Part shown: positions 48,165 through 58,860 of the stretch, piece by piece
How the letters are laid out: each line of letters begins with the position of its first letter
Position numbering within the stretch: the stretch's first letter is position 1
Assembly: GCF_021864535.1 (NCBI RefSeq)
Contig: NZ_JAKJIC010000016.1
Span: forward strand, 38,750 to 102,749
Origin: Oryzibacter oryziterrae
Lineage (GTDB): Bacteria > Pseudomonadota > Alphaproteobacteria > Rhizobiales > Pleomorphomonadaceae
Length of the DNA: 64,000 nt
Reading direction: 5' to 3'
Translations under genes and position numbers: made by a program
The notes under the pieces: generated by a model
What the model saw: only the letters and a program-made list of their open reading frames with translations
Database searches by the model: none
Told to the model about the DNA's origin: nothing

Positions 48165-49213
48165 GTTTCGTCCTTTCCCGTCACTTGCCGAGCGGCCTTC
48201 TTGAGGGCCATCTGCTCCTTGGTCCATTCGCGAATTGGTCTGGCCGGCATGCCGATCCAGCGCTCTCCCGCGGGCATGTCGTCCTTCAACATGGAACCGC
48301 CGGCCAACTGGGCACCGACGCCCATGGTGATATGTCCCGCAAGGCCGCTGTAACCGCCGATCGCCACATAGTCACAGAGCTTGCTGGAACCGGAAATTCC
48401 AACCTTTGCCACCAGCACGCAGTGGCGCCCCACCTCGACGTTGTGCCCGATCTGCACATCATTGTCGATCTTGGTGCCCTCGCCGATCACAGTGTCCCGG
48501 TTCGAGCCACGGTCGATCGTGGAATTGGCGCCGATCTCCACATCATCCTGGATCACGACACGGCCGATCTGCGGCACCTTCAGATGGCCACCAGGACCCA
48601 TGGCAAAGCCGAAGCCGTCCTGCCCGATACGGGCGCCGGGATGAATGATCACACGATTGCCCACGAGGGCAAAGGACACGGTGGCTCCGGCGCCGATATA
48701 TCCGTCGCGGCCAACGCGCGTTCCGGCACCAATGACTGCGTTGGCGCAGATCACGGTACCGCGCCCGATTTCCGCGTTCGCGCCGATGACAACACCAGGT
48801 TCAACCGTCACGGCCTCTTCTAGTCGGGCGGTCGGATGGATATGCGCTGCGGGGGAAATTCCCTCCTCGCCCCAGGCGCCTTTCAAGCGGAAAGCGTCAG
48901 GGAACAACGCCTGCATCACCAGGGCAACGGTCCGGTAGGGCTGGCGGGAGACGACAACGCAGGCGCCTTCAGGTGCGGCGGACACATGCTTGGCGGCACA
49001 GATCACGATGGATGCGCGCGTTTCCCGGAACTGCTGAAGATAGCGCGGGTTCTCGAAGAAGGTGAGATCGCCTTCCCCGGCCTGCTCCAGCGGAGCGATC
49101 CTCGCAATCGAAACTTCCGCGCTGCCCTGGGCAATTTCCCCGCCGCCAATTCTGGCGACATCAGCGGCCGTCAGCGGGCCGGAAGGGGTGAAGAATACTG
49201 GATCTGCCATCAT
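48161..49213 (-). CDS. lpxD: UDP-3-O-(3-hydroxyacyl)glucosamine N-acyltransferase
   Basis: LpxD adds the second acyl chain in lipid A synthesis. The 350-residue product has an N-terminal uridine-binding domain ([20 protein letters not shown]) and then a long hexapeptide beta-helix. The catalytic histidine is in the [18 protein letters not shown] region, and [13 protein letters not shown] and a C-terminal helix ending GKDET follow. Two adjacent ATGs (49213, 49210) can start it. It overlaps fabZ at the 3' end and lies 181 bases after bamA, with the bamA terminator between. Confidence 0.96.
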   Translation of the reverse strand: MMADPVFFTPSGPLTAADVARIGGGEIAQGSAEVSIARIAPLEQAGEGDLTFFENPRYLQQFRETRASIVICAAKHVSAAPEGACVVVSRQPYRTVALVMQALFPDAFRLKGAWGEEGISPAAHIHPTARLEEAVTVEPGVVIGANAEIGRGTVICANAVIGAGTRVGRDGYIGAGATVSFALVGNRVIIHPGARIGQDGFGFAMGPGGHLKVPQIGRVVIQDDVEIGANSTIDRGSNRDTVIGEGTKIDNDVQIGHNVEVGRHCVLVAKVGISGSSKLCDYVAIGGYSGLAGHITMGVGAQLAGGSMLKDDMPAGERWIGMPARPIREWTKEQMALKKAARQVTGKDET

Positions 49214-49337
49214 CGCATCCTGAACGCCTTGGCCAGATAGCGCCGGAACGGTGCGGTCCGCAAGCGACGGCGAAAGCGTGCCGCGTCATAACCATCAGTT
49301 CATGGACGTGTCAATTGCGCCCGCAACGCTCTGCCCC

Positions 49338-49376
49338 AAAAAGCAATTCGGCCGCTACCCGAAAGCAGCGGCCGAA
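49338..49376 (-). terminator. Terminator after bamA (minus strand)
   Basis: TTCGGCCGCT (49347-49356) and AGCGGCCGAA (49367-49376) are perfect inverted arms with a 10-base loop. Read on the minus strand the hairpin is followed by TTGCTTTTT. It lies between bamA and lpxD, so part of the superoperon message may stop here. Confidence 0.8.
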
Positions 49377-49394
49377 CCGATCACATCATTCAGA

Positions 49395-51758
49395 TCAGAA
49401 CTGGGTACCGCCGGAGAAGCGGAAGATCTGCGTCTCGTCGCCCTTTTCCTTCATGACAGGGACAGCGAAGTCCGCACGCAGGAGACCGAAGGGCGACTGC
49501 CAGAGGATACCAGCACCAACAGAGGCACGAATGGCAAAGTCCTGGGAGATGACTCCCGACGTCGGATTGTCACTCCCCCACACGGAGCCAGCGTCGGCGA
49601 ACAGAGCGGCGGAGAAACCATAATCCTTGGCGATCAGAGGCATCGGGAAGATGGTCTCGGCCGTACCGGCGACGTAGAACTTGCCGCCCAATGCGTAGCC
49701 GGTGTCCTTGTCACGCGGGCCGAAGCCTTCCGGAGCAAAGCCGCGGATCGTTTCGCCACCAATCCTGAACTGATCGAGATAGCTCAGGTCTTCACCGATA
49801 CCCTGCACATAGCCACCCTTGGCCTGCAGGTGACCGACGAGGCCCCAATCTTCAAACAGTTCCTTGTAATAGTCCGCCCGGGCCGTCGTCCGGAGGAACG
49901 TTGCATCACCACCAACACCGGCGAACTCCTGACCAAACTCAGCGTAGATGCCGTTACGCGGGAAGGCCACGTCGTCGATCGTGTTGTAGTTAAGCGTGTA
50001 GCCAACCGAAGAGATGAACCGCTCCTGTTCCTTGATCAGGCCTGTCCGGAACTCATCATTCCACTTCGTCGGATCGCTGCTGTTCGACGGGTTTGTAATC
50101 GACTGCTTGTACCCGGAATAATAGAGGTTCAGCGTCGCATCTTCCGTGATCGGCACACCAAGACGGAGTTTGCCACCGGTCAGTTCTTCATCATAGGGAT
50201 GCACGTCGCTGGACCCTTCGGAATAATTCTTCCGATAAAGATCAAAGCCACCCGCAAGACGACGATCGAACAGATAGGGCTCGGTGAACGACAGTTCGTA
50301 GGAAGAGGAACCCGAGTTGCCGTCGGTATTGATGCCGCGGGTCACCTTCGCACGCAGATACTGGCCACGCCCGAGGAAGTTCTTCTCGGTGAAGGACAGT
50401 TCGGCAATGATTCCCGACGACGTGTTGTAGCCGATGCCGACACCCACTTCGCCCGTCGGCTTGTCGTCCACCTGAACGTTGACGATGACCTTGTCCGGGG
50501 CTGACCCCTGTTCGGACCAGATCTTCACGTTCTTGAAGTAACCGAGATTGCGCAGACGGCGCTCAGCCTTTTCAATCAGAACCTGATTGTAGGCATCGCC
50601 TTCGCCGATATCGAACTCACGACGAATGACGTAGTCGCGGGTATGGTCATTGCCGATGATGTTGATGCGCTCGATATAGGCGCGCGTTCCTTCATCGACG
50701 AAATAGGTGATGCTGATCTTGTGGTTCGCATAATCACGATCACCACGCGGACGCACCTGAACGAAGGCGTAGCCCTTGGCAGCGACGGCAACCGTCATCT
50801 GCTCGAGGCTCTTCTGCACATCCTTGGCCGAATAGATGTCACCCGGCTTGGTCAGCGCCAGCGCTTCGAGGTCAGCCGGCTTCACTTCCGACAGGGTCGA
50901 CTCCACGTGGATGTCGCCATAGCGATACTGTTCGCCTTCATCGATCGTGAAGGTGATGAAGAAGGAGTTCTGCTCGCGATCGAAATCGGCGACGGCAGAG
51001 ACGACACGGAAGTCGGCGTAACCGCGGTTGTAATAGAACTGACGCAGGGCTTCCTGGTCGGCGTTCAGCTTGTCCGGATCATAATTGTCCGAGGTCTTCA
51101 GCCAGCCGAGGAACCCGGATTCCTTGGTGGCAACCACGTCCTTCAGACGCCAATCGGAATAGGCCTTGTTGCCGACGAAATTGATCTTGGAAACTTCCGT
51201 GCGCGGGCCTTCATTGATCTGGAAAATGAGATCGACACGCCCCTGGCCGAGATCGACTTCCTTAGGCTCGACGGTCGCATTGTAGCGCCCGGTGCGGCGA
51301 TAGAGTTCGAGGATGCGCTGGGTGTCGGATTCCACCTTGGCCTGGGTCAGCACCGAACGCGGCTGCAGCTCGACGGTCGCGCCCAGGATTTCGTCGGACT
51401 GAGCATCATTGCCTTCGAAGGCAACGCGGGCGATCACCGAATTCTCGATGACCTTCACCACCAGCGTGCCGCCGGACTGGTTGATCTGTACGTCCGAGAA
51501 CATGCCGGTGGCGAAGAGAGCCTTGACCGAGTCATCAACATCGACAGCGGAGAAGGACTTGCCTGGTTTGATCGTCAGATAGGATGCAATGGTCTGCTGA
51601 TCGACACGAGAATTCCCGACCACCGAGATCCGGCTGATGGTGGCAGCTTGCGCAGCCTCAACACCCAATACAGGAACTCCACCGCCGATGACGGGGAGCG
51701 CTCCGGACAAAACAACCGAGAGCGCGATGACTTTCGTCCATTCGTTGAATGAGCGCAT
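49395..51758 (-). CDS. bamA: Outer membrane protein assembly factor BamA
   Basis: BamA is the central Omp85 protein that folds beta-barrels into the outer membrane. The 787-residue precursor has a signal peptide ending near VEAAQA. POTRA domains follow (from ISRISVVGNSRVDQQTIASY, about residues 40-430), then a C-terminal barrel. The L6-loop motif is IRGF in GGETIRGFAPEG and the protein ends in phenylalanine (FSGGTQF), the outer-membrane-protein C-terminal signature. It follows rseP by 160 bases, the usual order. Confidence 0.97.
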   Translation of the reverse strand: MRSFNEWTKVIALSVVLSGALPVIGGGVPVLGVEAAQAATISRISVVGNSRVDQQTIASYLTIKPGKSFSAVDVDDSVKALFATGMFSDVQINQSGGTLVVKVIENSVIARVAFEGNDAQSDEILGATVELQPRSVLTQAKVESDTQRILELYRRTGRYNATVEPKEVDLGQGRVDLIFQINEGPRTEVSKINFVGNKAYSDWRLKDVVATKESGFLGWLKTSDNYDPDKLNADQEALRQFYYNRGYADFRVVSAVADFDREQNSFFITFTIDEGEQYRYGDIHVESTLSEVKPADLEALALTKPGDIYSAKDVQKSLEQMTVAVAAKGYAFVQVRPRGDRDYANHKISITYFVDEGTRAYIERINIIGNDHTRDYVIRREFDIGEGDAYNQVLIEKAERRLRNLGYFKNVKIWSEQGSAPDKVIVNVQVDDKPTGEVGVGIGYNTSSGIIAELSFTEKNFLGRGQYLRAKVTRGINTDGNSGSSSYELSFTEPYLFDRRLAGGFDLYRKNYSEGSSDVHPYDEELTGGKLRLGVPITEDATLNLYYSGYKQSITNPSNSSDPTKWNDEFRTGLIKEQERFISSVGYTLNYNTIDDVAFPRNGIYAEFGQEFAGVGGDATFLRTTARADYYKELFEDWGLVGHLQAKGGYVQGIGEDLSYLDQFRIGGETIRGFAPEGFGPRDKDTGYALGGKFYVAGTAETIFPMPLIAKDYGFSAALFADAGSVWGSDNPTSGVISQDFAIRASVGAGILWQSPFGLLRADFAVPVMKEKGDETQIFRFSGGTQF

Positions 51759-51918
51759 TTAAACACATACCCGTTAATAAGCAGCCAGACAGCTACCGGA
51801 CGATCCCGACAGAATCTCGACACTCGGTTTTTACAGCCTTTGACGCGATGCGCAAGCCAAGTCGCACCAGGTCACACCCTTTTCCAAACCAACAGTGGCC
51901 ACAAGGCCACGATCCTGT

Positions 51919-53028
51919 TCAGCCTGTTGCCAGTTTGGCGACATCGTTGATGACACCAAAAGCCATCAGGCCAAGCACCAGCGCCAGTCCGATTCCGAAG
52001 CCGATTTCCTGCGCCCGCTCTGACAACGGGCGCCCTCGAACGGCTTCGAGCGCATAGAATGCCAGATGTCCACCGTCCAGCAACGGGATGGGAAAAAGGT
52101 TAATCAAACCAATCGAAATCGACAGAATTGCCGCAAGGTTAATCAACGGTAAAAAGCCGAGCGAGGCCATCTGACCGGAAATCTGGGCAATGCCGATGGG
52201 GCCGCTGATCTGCGAGGTCGAAGTGCGCCCCGAGAACATGCCGGCGACACCCGACAAGCTCGTCTCCACGATGGACGCGGTCTCGTGCAAGGCTTCGCCC
52301 ACCGCCCCCCAGGGCGTGAAGCTGCGTATTTCAACGGAGGGCTTGGTCTGCTTCAATCCGAGGACCGGAACCGTCTGCTTGTGCCCGAAGGCATCGGTGA
52401 TCTCGGTGTCGCGGGGCGTGGCATTGAAGACCAGACGCTGGCCGTCGCGCTCCACCTCAATGGGGATATCGACGTTGCGTCGGAGCACGATGATCCGCTG
52501 GATGTCCTCGAAGCTGTCGACGCCATAACCGTCCACCGACACAACACGGTCGCCAGCCCGGATGCCCGCGGCCTCTGCGGGGCTACCAACGGTCACTTCC
52601 TGCGCAATCGGCGCGAGATAGGGACGGCCATACACATAGAAGAGGGTCGAGAGGACGGCGATTGCAAACAGGAAGTTCGCGAAGGGGCCGGCAGCGACGA
52701 CCGCCGCACGCGCCGCAAGACTCTTCGACTGGAAGGAGCCTTCCACTGTCGCCTGCTCGCCGTTCGGAACGCTTGCAGCGTTCATGTCGTCGATGAACTT
52801 CACATAACCGCCCAGCGGAATGGCCGCCACGCGCCAGCGGGTCCCCTTGGAATCCGTGCGACCAAAGAGTTCCGGTCCGAAGCCGATGGAAAAGGTGCTG
52901 ACGGCAACCCCCACCCGGCGCGCGACCCAGAAATGACCGAGTTCGTGCACAAACACGACCACAAGCAGAACGACCAGGAACGGCAGGACCGTTCCCTGGA
53001 GGAGACTGAGAAGTGCGGGCAGGGTCAA
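51919..53028 (-). CDS. rseP: Site-2 intramembrane metalloprotease RseP/MmpA
   Basis: This membrane zinc protease cleaves transmembrane substrates such as anti-sigma factors and, in Caulobacter, PodJ. The 369-residue protein has the active-site HELGH at residues 28-32 in the first membrane helix. One PDZ domain lies near residues 130-205 (AGIRAGDRVVSVDGYGV), and the second active-site motif LDGGH is in the penultimate helix (LFPIPLLDGGHLAFY). A single PDZ is typical of alphaproteobacteria. It is 28 bases downstream of dxr. Confidence 0.95.
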   Translation of the reverse strand: MTLPALLSLLQGTVLPFLVVLLVVVFVHELGHFWVARRVGVAVSTFSIGFGPELFGRTDSKGTRWRVAAIPLGGYVKFIDDMNAASVPNGEQATVEGSFQSKSLAARAAVVAAGPFANFLFAIAVLSTLFYVYGRPYLAPIAQEVTVGSPAEAAGIRAGDRVVSVDGYGVDSFEDIQRIIVLRRNVDIPIEVERDGQRLVFNATPRDTEITDAFGHKQTVPVLGLKQTKPSVEIRSFTPWGAVGEALHETASIVETSLSGVAGMFSGRTSTSQISGPIGIAQISGQMASLGFLPLINLAAILSISIGLINLFPIPLLDGGHLAFYALEAVRGRPLSERAQEIGFGIGLALVLGLMAFGVINDVAKLATG

Positions 53029-53056
53029 AACTGGGATTCCCTCGTCTGGTTGCGGT

Positions 53057-54268
53057 TCAACTGGCGACCGTACCCTTGAAGTCTAGGCCCTCGCGGGCGA
53101 TCTGGCGAGCGGTCTGATCGAGATCCATTGCCGCGTCCAGCGATGCCGGCGCCGCAAGCGGCCCTGAGGCCGCCATGTGGCTCAGCGTCCGTTCAACGAC
53201 AACCGGTATGTCCGTGAAGCCGGTCCGCCCCTGAAGGAATGCCTCGACGGCCACTTCATTGGCTGCATTCAAGACGCAGGTCGCGCCATCGCCCTCGCGC
53301 AGCGCGGCCTCGGCAAGGACCAGACACGGGAAGCGATCACGGTCGGGTCGTTCGAAGGTCAGAGTGCCGACTGCGGCCAAGTCCAGCGCCTTCACCGACG
53401 TCGGACGACGGCGGGGCCAGGACAGGCAGTAGCCGATGGGCGTGCGCATGTCCGGCTCACCCAACTCCGCCAACAGCGAGCCGTCGCGATAGCGGACGAG
53501 CCCGTGCACAACGGATTGCGGGTGCACCAGAACCGAAAGCTGATCGGGCTCAACCGGGTAGAGGTGAAAGGCCTCGATCAGCTCGAGCCCCTTGTTCATC
53601 AGCGTCGCGGAATCGATCGTGATCTTCGGACCCATCACCCATTTGGGATGCCTGAGCGCCATTTCGCGCGTCACCGTCGCCAGGGCTTCGCGCGGCATGC
53701 GCAGGAACGGACCGCCCGATGCGGTGATGATCACCTCGGCGATTTCTCCGGCATTCTCGCGCTCGAAGACCTGGAAGATGGCGTTGTGTTCGGAGTCGAC
53801 CGGCAGGATCTCGGTGCCCGCCTTGGCCGCAGCACCCATGAACAGCGAGCCCGCACACACGAGGGTTTCCTTGTTGGCGAGCGCGATCGCCTTGGCAGCC
53901 CCGATCGCCGCCAGGCTGGGCGCGAGACCGGCGGCGCCGACGATTGCCGAAACCATGATGTCGACAGGACGACCCGCCGCAGCAACCACGGCGTCACGAC
54001 CGGCTGCCGCCTCGATGCCGCTCCCGGACAAGGCCGCCTTGAGTTCGCCGTAGCGGTCGGGATCTGCGATGACGGCAAGGCGAGCTCCGACGCGGCGCGC
54101 CTCGTGGGCCAGCTTTTCCGCATTGGTGGACGCCGTCAGACTGTCGACGGAAATGCGATCGGGATCGGCAAGCACGAGATCGATGGTGCTCGCCCCGATC
54201 GATCCAGTGGCGCCGAGAATGGAAATGCTGATGGCATCTTGCGCGGATGCAGGTGCGACGGTGGGCAT
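53057..54268 (-). CDS. dxr: 1-deoxy-D-xylulose 5-phosphate reductoisomerase
   Basis: Dxr commits deoxyxylulose phosphate to isoprenoid synthesis by the MEP pathway. The 403-residue protein has the NADPH loop ISILGATGSIGASTIDLV, ALANKETLVCAG, the metal-binding LPVDSEHNAIFQVF, and the flexible loop SGGPFLRMPREAL followed by HPKWVMGPKITIDSATLMNKG. The ATG at 54268 is just after the cdsA stop; an ATG at 54280 overlapping the cdsA end is also possible. Confidence 0.96.
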   Translation of the reverse strand: MPTVAPASAQDAISISILGATGSIGASTIDLVLADPDRISVDSLTASTNAEKLAHEARRVGARLAVIADPDRYGELKAALSGSGIEAAAGRDAVVAAAGRPVDIMVSAIVGAAGLAPSLAAIGAAKAIALANKETLVCAGSLFMGAAAKAGTEILPVDSEHNAIFQVFERENAGEIAEVIITASGGPFLRMPREALATVTREMALRHPKWVMGPKITIDSATLMNKGLELIEAFHLYPVEPDQLSVLVHPQSVVHGLVRYRDGSLLAELGEPDMRTPIGYCLSWPRRRPTSVKALDLAAVGTLTFERPDRDRFPCLVLAEAALREGDGATCVLNAANEVAVEAFLQGRTGFTDIPVVVERTLSHMAASGPLAAPASLDAAMDLDQTARQIAREGLDFKGTVAS

Positions 54269-54273
54269 TGCGC

Positions 54274-55134
54274 TCACCATACCAGCAGGCCGGCACCAAG
54301 GCCGTCGCCTCCGGTCCGGGCGAAGGCGATGGCCGTGGCGGCCACAAGCGCGAAGACCAGGCCGTCGACACGGTCCATGATGCCGCCGTGGCCCGGGATG
54401 AGATTGCCCGAGTCCTTGACGCCAAAGTGGCGCTTCATGGCGGATTCGATGAGATCGCCGATCTGGCTGATCACGGACAATACCAAGGAAATCAAGGCAA
54501 TGATGATGCCGGCCTCGACGCCGCGCAAGCGCAGCATGGCGACACCGACCACGACCGCACCAGTGGCGCCACCAATGGCACCGGACCAGGTCTTTTTCGG
54601 AGAAAAGCGGGGGGCAAGCTTGGGGCCACCGATCAGGCGCCCGGCAAAATAGGCCGCCGAGTCCGTCACCCAGACGACAACGAAGACGAAGGCCACAGCG
54701 AGGAAGTCGAGCGAAGGCACACCATCGTCGCCCTGCCCGCGCAGCAAAACCGCACAGATACCGGGAATGGCGGCATAGATGACGCCGGCGGCAAGCCAGC
54801 GCAGGCGCTGATCGGCGACACCGGCGAGCATCATGCCGAGAGCCACAAGACAAGCGGCTGCCAGCGACGTCGTGGGGTCGCGATAGGCCATGACGACGGT
54901 CACCGCGACAAAGAGCATGGACGCCTTGGGCGCGGCGCGCTGGGCGTAGGGACCGGTCATGCCGATCCACTCATAGAGGATGGCGGTGGACGCAAGCGCG
55001 GTCAGCACTGCAAAGACCCAGCCGCCCAGCCAGAGAGCGGCAAGCGCCACCACCAGGAGGACGACGGCGGATATGACGCGAAGTGCCAGTTCGGAGCTGA
55101 CTTTCCCGCTTGGTGTTGAGGGATTTGCAGCCAT
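54274..55134 (-). CDS. cdsA: Phosphatidate cytidylyltransferase
   Basis: CdsA makes CDP-diacylglycerol, the precursor of all phospholipids. The 286-residue membrane protein has about eight hydrophobic helices. It ends with the family signature: S-A-M-K-R-H-F-G-V-K-D-S-G-N-L-I-P-G-H-G-G, including the metal-binding aspartate, then IMDRVDGL. Its ATG shares one base with the uppS stop (TGATG-type overlap), so the two are translationally coupled. Confidence 0.96.
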   Translation of the reverse strand: MAANPSTPSGKVSSELALRVISAVVLLVVALAALWLGGWVFAVLTALASTAILYEWIGMTGPYAQRAAPKASMLFVAVTVVMAYRDPTTSLAAACLVALGMMLAGVADQRLRWLAAGVIYAAIPGICAVLLRGQGDDGVPSLDFLAVAFVFVVVWVTDSAAYFAGRLIGGPKLAPRFSPKKTWSGAIGGATGAVVVGVAMLRLRGVEAGIIIALISLVLSVISQIGDLIESAMKRHFGVKDSGNLIPGHGGIMDRVDGLVFALVAATAIAFARTGGDGLGAGLLVW

Positions 55135-55892
55135 CAGACGGCGCTCCTCGCCGTCAGGCCGCCAAAGCGACGCTCGCGCCCCTGATATTCAGAGATGGCT
55201 TCATCGAAGGCCTTGGCGTCGAAATCGGGCCAATGCACCGGCAGGAACACGAACTCGGCATAGGCGGCCTGCCACATCAGGAAGTTGGACAGGCGCTGCT
55301 CGCCGCTCGTGCGAATGATGAGGTCGGGGTCGGGAATGGCGGCGGTGTCCAGGCGCCCGGCGATGGACGCTTCGGTGATATCCTGCGGATCGATCACACC
55401 CTTGGCGACATCGGCCGCCAGAGCGCGAACCGCGCGGGCTATCTCGTTGCGGGCGCCGTAGTTGAAGGCGACCACCAGGGTCAGACCGGTGTTTTCCGCC
55501 GTCTTGGCTTCAGCCTCGTCAAGCAGGTCGGCAATGTCGGCGGGCAGACCGGCGCGTTCGCCGATGACCCGCACGCGCACATTGGCCTTGTGCAGATCCG
55601 CCAGATCGCGGCGAATGAACAGCTTGAGCAGGCCCATGAGTTCCTGCACCTCGTCGAGCGGACGAGACCAGTTTTCCGAGGAAAAGGAGTAGATGGTGAG
55701 CCACTCGATGCCAAGGCTCTGGGCGTGGCGTACGGCTTCGCGAACGGCATTGACGCCACGGCGATGGCCTTCGACGCGCGGAAGGCCGCGGGACCGAGCC
55801 CAACGACCGTTGCCGTCCATGATGATGGCGACATGGCGGGGCATGCCTGCCTCGTGGCTTCCCCCGGCCTTGGCCGCCTCAAAACCCGTCAT
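55134..55892 (-). CDS. uppS: Undecaprenyl diphosphate synthase
   Basis: UppS builds the C55 lipid carrier for peptidoglycan and O-antigen. The 252-residue cis-prenyltransferase shows the substrate loop [18 protein letters not shown] with the catalytic aspartate. It also has [24 protein letters not shown] and the [19 protein letters not shown] segment. The ATG at 55892 is the first in frame. It overlaps cdsA by one base and lies 234 bases after frr. Confidence 0.96.
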   Translation of the reverse strand: MTGFEAAKAGGSHEAGMPRHVAIIMDGNGRWARSRGLPRVEGHRRGVNAVREAVRHAQSLGIEWLTIYSFSSENWSRPLDEVQELMGLLKLFIRRDLADLHKANVRVRVIGERAGLPADIADLLDEAEAKTAENTGLTLVVAFNYGARNEIARAVRALAADVAKGVIDPQDITEASIAGRLDTAAIPDPDLIIRTSGEQRLSNFLMWQAAYAEFVFLPVHWPDFDAKAFDEAISEYQGRERRFGGLTARSAV

Positions 55893-56126
55893 CCTCTAGC
55901 CCCCGGATCGCCACCCGCCAATGTGGCCCGACTTGCCCAACCGCTCGGAAGCCACCCGCCGCTTTTCGGCCCCAGGCCTTCTGAGAGGCTGCATGCTTGC
56001 CTACACATTGTGAAGGCAACAAGGCGAACTGCCTAGCAAAATTTCCAGACAGTTCACCCATTTAGCCGCGGTCACCCCTATCACGCCAGCCCGGAGCGCA
56101 CATAGGGGCAACGCCGCCGCAGCGCG
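55893..56126 (-). other. frr-uppS spacer without a gene
   Basis: This 234-base stretch inside the superoperon holds no supported gene. No clear terminator was found; an internal promoter for uppS is possible but I could not identify matching -35/-10 boxes. Confidence 0.4.
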
Positions 56127-56690
56127 TCAGACCTGCATGATTTCCTGTTCCTTGGTCACCAGCATCTTGTCGGCTTCGGCGATGGAATCGTCGGTCAGCT
56201 TCTGCACGCGATCGGAATAGACGCGGCTTGAGTCTTCCGACAGCAGGCCTTCCTTCTCGAGGTCCTTCAGCTCGTCCATGCCATCGCGGCGGACGTGGCG
56301 GATCGACACCTTGGTGGCCTCGCAATACTTGTGCGCGAGCTTGACCAGTTCCTTGCGGCGCTCGGTGTTCAGCTCGGGGATCGGCAAGCGCAGAAGCGTG
56401 CCTTCCGTCACAGGGTTGAGGCCGAGGTTGGACTCGCGGATCGCCTTTTCGACGGCGTTGACCATGGAGCGGTCCCACACCTGAACCGAGAGCATGCGCG
56501 CCTCCGGCACCGAGATGGTGGCCACCTGGTTGAGCGGCATGGTGCTGCCATAGGCCGTGACGACGATCGGCTCCAGCAAGCTTGCGCTGGCGCGACCGGT
56601 CCGCAGACCGGACAGTTCGTTCTTGAACACACCCAGCGCGCCCTGCATGCGACGCTTGAGGTCGCTCATATCGAATTCTTCGTCAGCCAT
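56127..56690 (-). CDS. frr: Ribosome recycling factor
   Basis: Frr releases the ribosome from mRNA after termination, together with EF-G. The 187-residue helical protein starts with [19 protein letters not shown]. It has the conserved [54 protein letters not shown] and [13 protein letters not shown] segments, and the length is standard. It is 75 bases downstream of pyrH. Confidence 0.97.
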   Translation of the reverse strand: MADEEFDMSDLKRRMQGALGVFKNELSGLRTGRASASLLEPIVVTAYGSTMPLNQVATISVPEARMLSVQVWDRSMVNAVEKAIRESNLGLNPVTEGTLLRLPIPELNTERRKELVKLAHKYCEATKVSIRHVRRDGMDELKDLEKEGLLSEDSSRVYSDRVQKLTDDSIAEADKMLVTKEQEIMQV

Positions 56691-56765
56691 GCCCGTAACC
56701 TTCCCAATGCATAGCCGGTCGCGCTGCTTGTGACGGCGCGCGACCGGATCCTGAATTTTGCGCGG

Positions 56766-57482
56766 TCAACCTTCGATGACGGTGCAGACACCCTTGCCCA
56801 GCAGCACGTTGACGAAAGCGCCGTTTTCGTGAACCGAGAACACCACTACCGGAATCTTGTTGTCGCGGGCAAGGGCAATCGCGGCGGCATCCATCACCTG
56901 CAGGTTCTTGGACAGAACCTCCTGATGCGACAGGCGATCGTAGCGCTTGGCGGTCGGATCCTTCTTGGGATCGGCCGTGTAGACGCCGTCCACCTGCGTG
57001 CCCTTGAGGAGTGCGTCACAGCCGATTTCGGCCGCACGCAGGGCGGCGCCGGAGTCGGTGGTGAAGAAGGGATTGCCCGTGCCACCGGCGAAGACCAGCA
57101 CCTTGTTGGCCTTGAGGTGCTCCATGGCGCCGCGCTGCGTGAAGGTCTCGCAGAGCGCGGGAATGCCGATGGCCGACAGCACCACGGCAGGCACGCCGAG
57201 ACGATCGATGGCCGAGCGAACGGCCAGCGCATTCATGACCGTGCCGAGCATGCCCATGTAGTCGCCCGTGGTGCGGTCCCCGCCCTGGGCAGCCACGGAC
57301 ACGCCGCGGAAGATGTTGCCGCCACCGACCACGACACCGATCTGAATGCCGAGGCGATAGGCTTCGACAATTTCCTCGGCGATGCGGTTGACCACCTTGG
57401 GATCGATGCCGAACCCGCGGTCTCCCATCAAGGCCTCACCGGACAGCTTCAGCAGGACACGGCGGTACTTCAGTTCGCTCAT
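56766..57482 (-). CDS. pyrH: UMP kinase
   Basis: PyrH phosphorylates UMP to UDP. The 238-residue protein of the amino-acid-kinase fold shows RRVLLKLSGEALMGDRGFG, VVGGGNIFRG, MGMLGTVMNALAV, FAGGTGNPFFTTDSGAALRA and GVYTADPKKDP. The ATG at 57482 is set by GGAG about seven bases upstream and by the standard MSELKYRRVLLK start; longer frame upstream is not homologous. It sits between tsf and frr as usual. Confidence 0.97.
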   Translation of the reverse strand: MSELKYRRVLLKLSGEALMGDRGFGIDPKVVNRIAEEIVEAYRLGIQIGVVVGGGNIFRGVSVAAQGGDRTTGDYMGMLGTVMNALAVRSAIDRLGVPAVVLSAIGIPALCETFTQRGAMEHLKANKVLVFAGGTGNPFFTTDSGAALRAAEIGCDALLKGTQVDGVYTADPKKDPTAKRYDRLSHQEVLSKNLQVMDAAAIALARDNKIPVVVFSVHENGAFVNVLLGKGVCTVIEG

Positions 57483-57646
57483 GATATCACTCCGGTAGGG
57501 GGCGGGCAGAAATAAGCGCGACTCGTGGTGAGACGGCCGCGCATTCATACGGTTTCCCCTACCCCGGACCGCCGGATGAGAAAACCCCTGCGAGGTGAAA
57601 TTTCAGGCGGAACGGGGACAATTTTCACCGTCGATGCTTAATGCGC

Positions 57647-57677
57647 AAAAAAGAAGGGCCCCGGCGTGCCGGAGCCC
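57647..57677 (-). terminator. Terminator after tsf (minus strand)
   Basis: On the minus strand GGGCTCCGGC pairs with GCCGGGGCCC (57656-57677, one internal mismatch) and is followed by TTCTTTTTT. It separates the rpsB-tsf unit from pyrH, so pyrH probably has its own promoter in the 225-base gap. Confidence 0.85.
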
Positions 57678-57707
57678 TCACTCAGGATTTCAGGTGAAGC
57701 CCTATCC

Positions 57708-58634
57708 TCAGCCCTTGGCTGCGGCGGCAACTTCAGCAGCGAAATCAGTCTCTTCCTTCTCGATGCCCTCACCGAGAGCAAAGCGGGTGAAGGCGGTGAC
57801 CTTGATCGGCGCGCCGACGGTGGCTTCAGCAGCCTTGACAGCGGCTTCGACGGTCAGGTCCGGATTGATCACGAAGGCCTGCTTGAGCAGGGTGGACTCT
57901 TCGTAGAACTTGCGGATACGGCCTTCGACCATCTTCTCGATGACGGCGGCCGGCTTGCCGGATTCCTTGGCCTGCTCGACGAAGATCGCGCGCTCGCGCT
58001 CGACCACGTCGGCAGAGATCTCCTCAGCGGAGAGCGCCAGCGGGTTGGTGGCGGCCACGTGCATGGCAATCTGACGGCCGAGCTTGAGGAGCTCGTCGGT
58101 GTTGCCGGTCGACTCCAGAGCCACGAGAACGCCGATCTTGCCGAGGCTGTCGGCGATCGAAGCGTGCACGTAGGGGGCGACGACGCCGGCGGAAACCGAC
58201 AGCACCAGCGAACGGCGGAAATTCATGTTTTCGCCAATGGTGGCAACCAGTTCCTTGACCTCGGCTTCGACCGAATGGGCCTTGCCGGGGTAGGTGGCGG
58301 CGGCGATCGCAGCGGTGTCGCCACCGTTGGCGACGGCCACGGCGGCCACGTTGCGCACCAGCGCCTGGAAGGCGTCGTTACGGGCGACGAAGTCGGTCTC
58401 GGAGTTCACTTCGACCACGGCGGCCTTGTTGCCGGAGACGGCAACGCCAACCAGGCCTTCGGCGGCCACGCGGCCGGCCTTCTTGGCGGCCTTGGCGAGA
58501 CCCTTGGCGCGCAGCCAGTCGATGGCGGCTTCCATGTCGCCATTGGTCTCGATCAAGGCGCCCTTGCAATCCATCATGCCAGCGCCGGTCTTCTCGCGGA
58601 GATCCTTCACCAATGCTGCGGAGATGCTGCTCAT
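57708..58634 (-). CDS. tsf: Elongation factor Ts
   Basis: EF-Ts exchanges GDP for GTP on EF-Tu. The 308-residue protein begins with the UBA-like domain [20 protein letters not shown], contains the EF-Tu contact TDFVARND (in [13 protein letters not shown]), and has the coiled two-subdomain core. The ATG at 58634 has GAGGG upstream and gives the typical MSSISAALV start. It follows rpsB by 226 bases. Confidence 0.97.
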   Translation of the reverse strand: MSSISAALVKDLREKTGAGMMDCKGALIETNGDMEAAIDWLRAKGLAKAAKKAGRVAAEGLVGVAVSGNKAAVVEVNSETDFVARNDAFQALVRNVAAVAVANGGDTAAIAAATYPGKAHSVEAEVKELVATIGENMNFRRSLVLSVSAGVVAPYVHASIADSLGKIGVLVALESTGNTDELLKLGRQIAMHVAATNPLALSAEEISADVVERERAIFVEQAKESGKPAAVIEKMVEGRIRKFYEESTLLKQAFVINPDLTVEAAVKAAEATVGAPIKVTAFTRFALGEGIEKEETDFAAEVAAAAKG

Positions 58635-58860
58635 CTGACCCTCGTTTTCGTTCGGAAAGTGGCGGATGCCCAGGGCTTTACAGGGCCTGGCTGACAAACT
58701 TGTGAAACGCACCCAGCCACGGGATTTCATTGGGGTCCGGCCGCGTGTCTGGCTGTCGCCATCCTACGCAAAGGCACGGACCGGTCAGGGGCCGTAACAA
58801 GTCGGGCGGACCCATCCGGACCCGCCCGCCTCATCACGATTAGTTAGCGCCTGCCTAGAC